64,000 bases of DNA from Roseivirga sp. BDSF3-8 (lineage in GTDB: Bacteria > Bacteroidota > Bacteroidia > Cytophagales > Cyclobacteriaceae), in the NCBI RefSeq assembly GCF_041449215.1, contig NZ_JBGNFV010000001.1, positions 5,659,001 to 5,723,000 on the forward strand. The letters run 5' to 3'. The notes beneath the pieces were generated by a model. It had not been told where the DNA came from, searched no databases, and worked only from the letters and a program-made list of their open reading frames with translations. This document shows positions 63,778-64,000 of this stretch, in pieces (within the stretch, counting starts at the first letter, position 1; each line of letters starts with the position of its first letter). The position numbers were made by a program, and so were the translations under genes.

Positions 63778-64000
63778 AAAAGTAAGGCGCAGACAATTTC
63801 CGGTATTACCCGTCAACTGAACTGCGCCTTGTCAACCAAACCACTAAACCTATGAAAAAGAAAACGCTGCTATATTAGCAATTCTTAAAGCTTTTAAGTT
63901 CCTGTTATTCAGTAACTTTATATCAATTTTATTACATCAGAATCAAGGATAGAAAAACTGTCCGGCATACCACCTTCACAACCCTTCTAAGCATACTTGA
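63778..64000. terminator. Right-edge intergenic region with an inverted repeat
   Basis: AAGGCGCAG (63784-63792) pairs with CTGCGCCTT (63832-63840) over a 39-base loop. A T run follows it only on the minus strand (complement of AAAAAA at 63776-63781), so it may terminate a leftward gene outside the window. The remainder to 64000 shows no gene. Confidence 0.35.

Overview
The window looks like chromosomal DNA of a free-living Bacteroidota, most likely a member of the Cytophagales. The signs are a giant hybrid two-component regulator (propeller sensor, kinase, receiver and AraC domain in one chain), Spy/anti-sigma/ECF-sigma operons, a Bacteroidota histone H1-like gene, a DUF6913 gene coupled to dapA, short GG-leader peptides with the KLSLxxLxVxSF leader, a TAnnTTTG promoter before ligA, and general lack of strong Shine-Dalgarno sequences. 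No tRNA, rRNA, CRISPR array or intact transposase was seen.

Layout. 1-9.0 kb: end of a penicillin acylase gene, a small membrane protein, a DUF4920 lipoprotein, a nucleoside deaminase, a metal-binding HMA protein, a PhoX-like protein and the 1361-residue hybrid regulator. 9.2-22.6 kb: a defence island. A membrane-protein gene (9165-9977) is followed by a leftward type I restriction-modification cluster in the order hsdR, hsdS, two paralogous two-helix membrane proteins, STAS-like protein, GHKL ATPase, second STAS-like protein, PIN-domain gene (frameshifted), hsdM, Mrr-like nuclease. A 0.45 kb direct repeat (9662-10106 and 22141-22586) brackets the island. 23.0-30.2 kb: a GbsR/MarR-type regulator and a TolC / membrane-fusion / RND efflux operon, with matching operator-like palindromes before the regulator and before tolC. 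30.5-36 kb: a frameshifted CPBP protease gene, three related cysteine-rich GG-leader peptides without visible modification enzymes, an unknown protein, a GT39-type glycosyltransferase and a DoxX protein. 36-41 kb: envelope-stress genes (TPR membrane protein, MarR regulator, two Spy-like proteins, lipoprotein, ECF sigma factor and its likely anti-sigma factor). 40.8-63.8 kb: mostly housekeeping: xseAB, S9 peptidase, TetR regulator, ligA, DUF6913-dapA, Hc1 histone, an alpha-oxoamine synthase (sphingoid or sulfonolipid type), accC, DUF1015, maf, a second CPBP gene, a second adaptor/TolC pair, L-serine dehydratase beta subunit, a class IV aminotransferase, thyA, an MMPL/RND exporter and a GH113-like lipoprotein.

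The most unusual part is the gene set inside the restriction operon. A GHKL ATPase between two STAS-like proteins has the parts of a SpoIIAB/SpoIIAA-type partner switch, and it sits with a PIN nuclease and two paralogous membrane proteins between the specificity and modification subunits. I read it as a possible regulatory or abortive module attached to the restriction system; that function is inference. The second candidate is the trio of GG-leader peptides, two of which share a conserved 31-bp upstream element.
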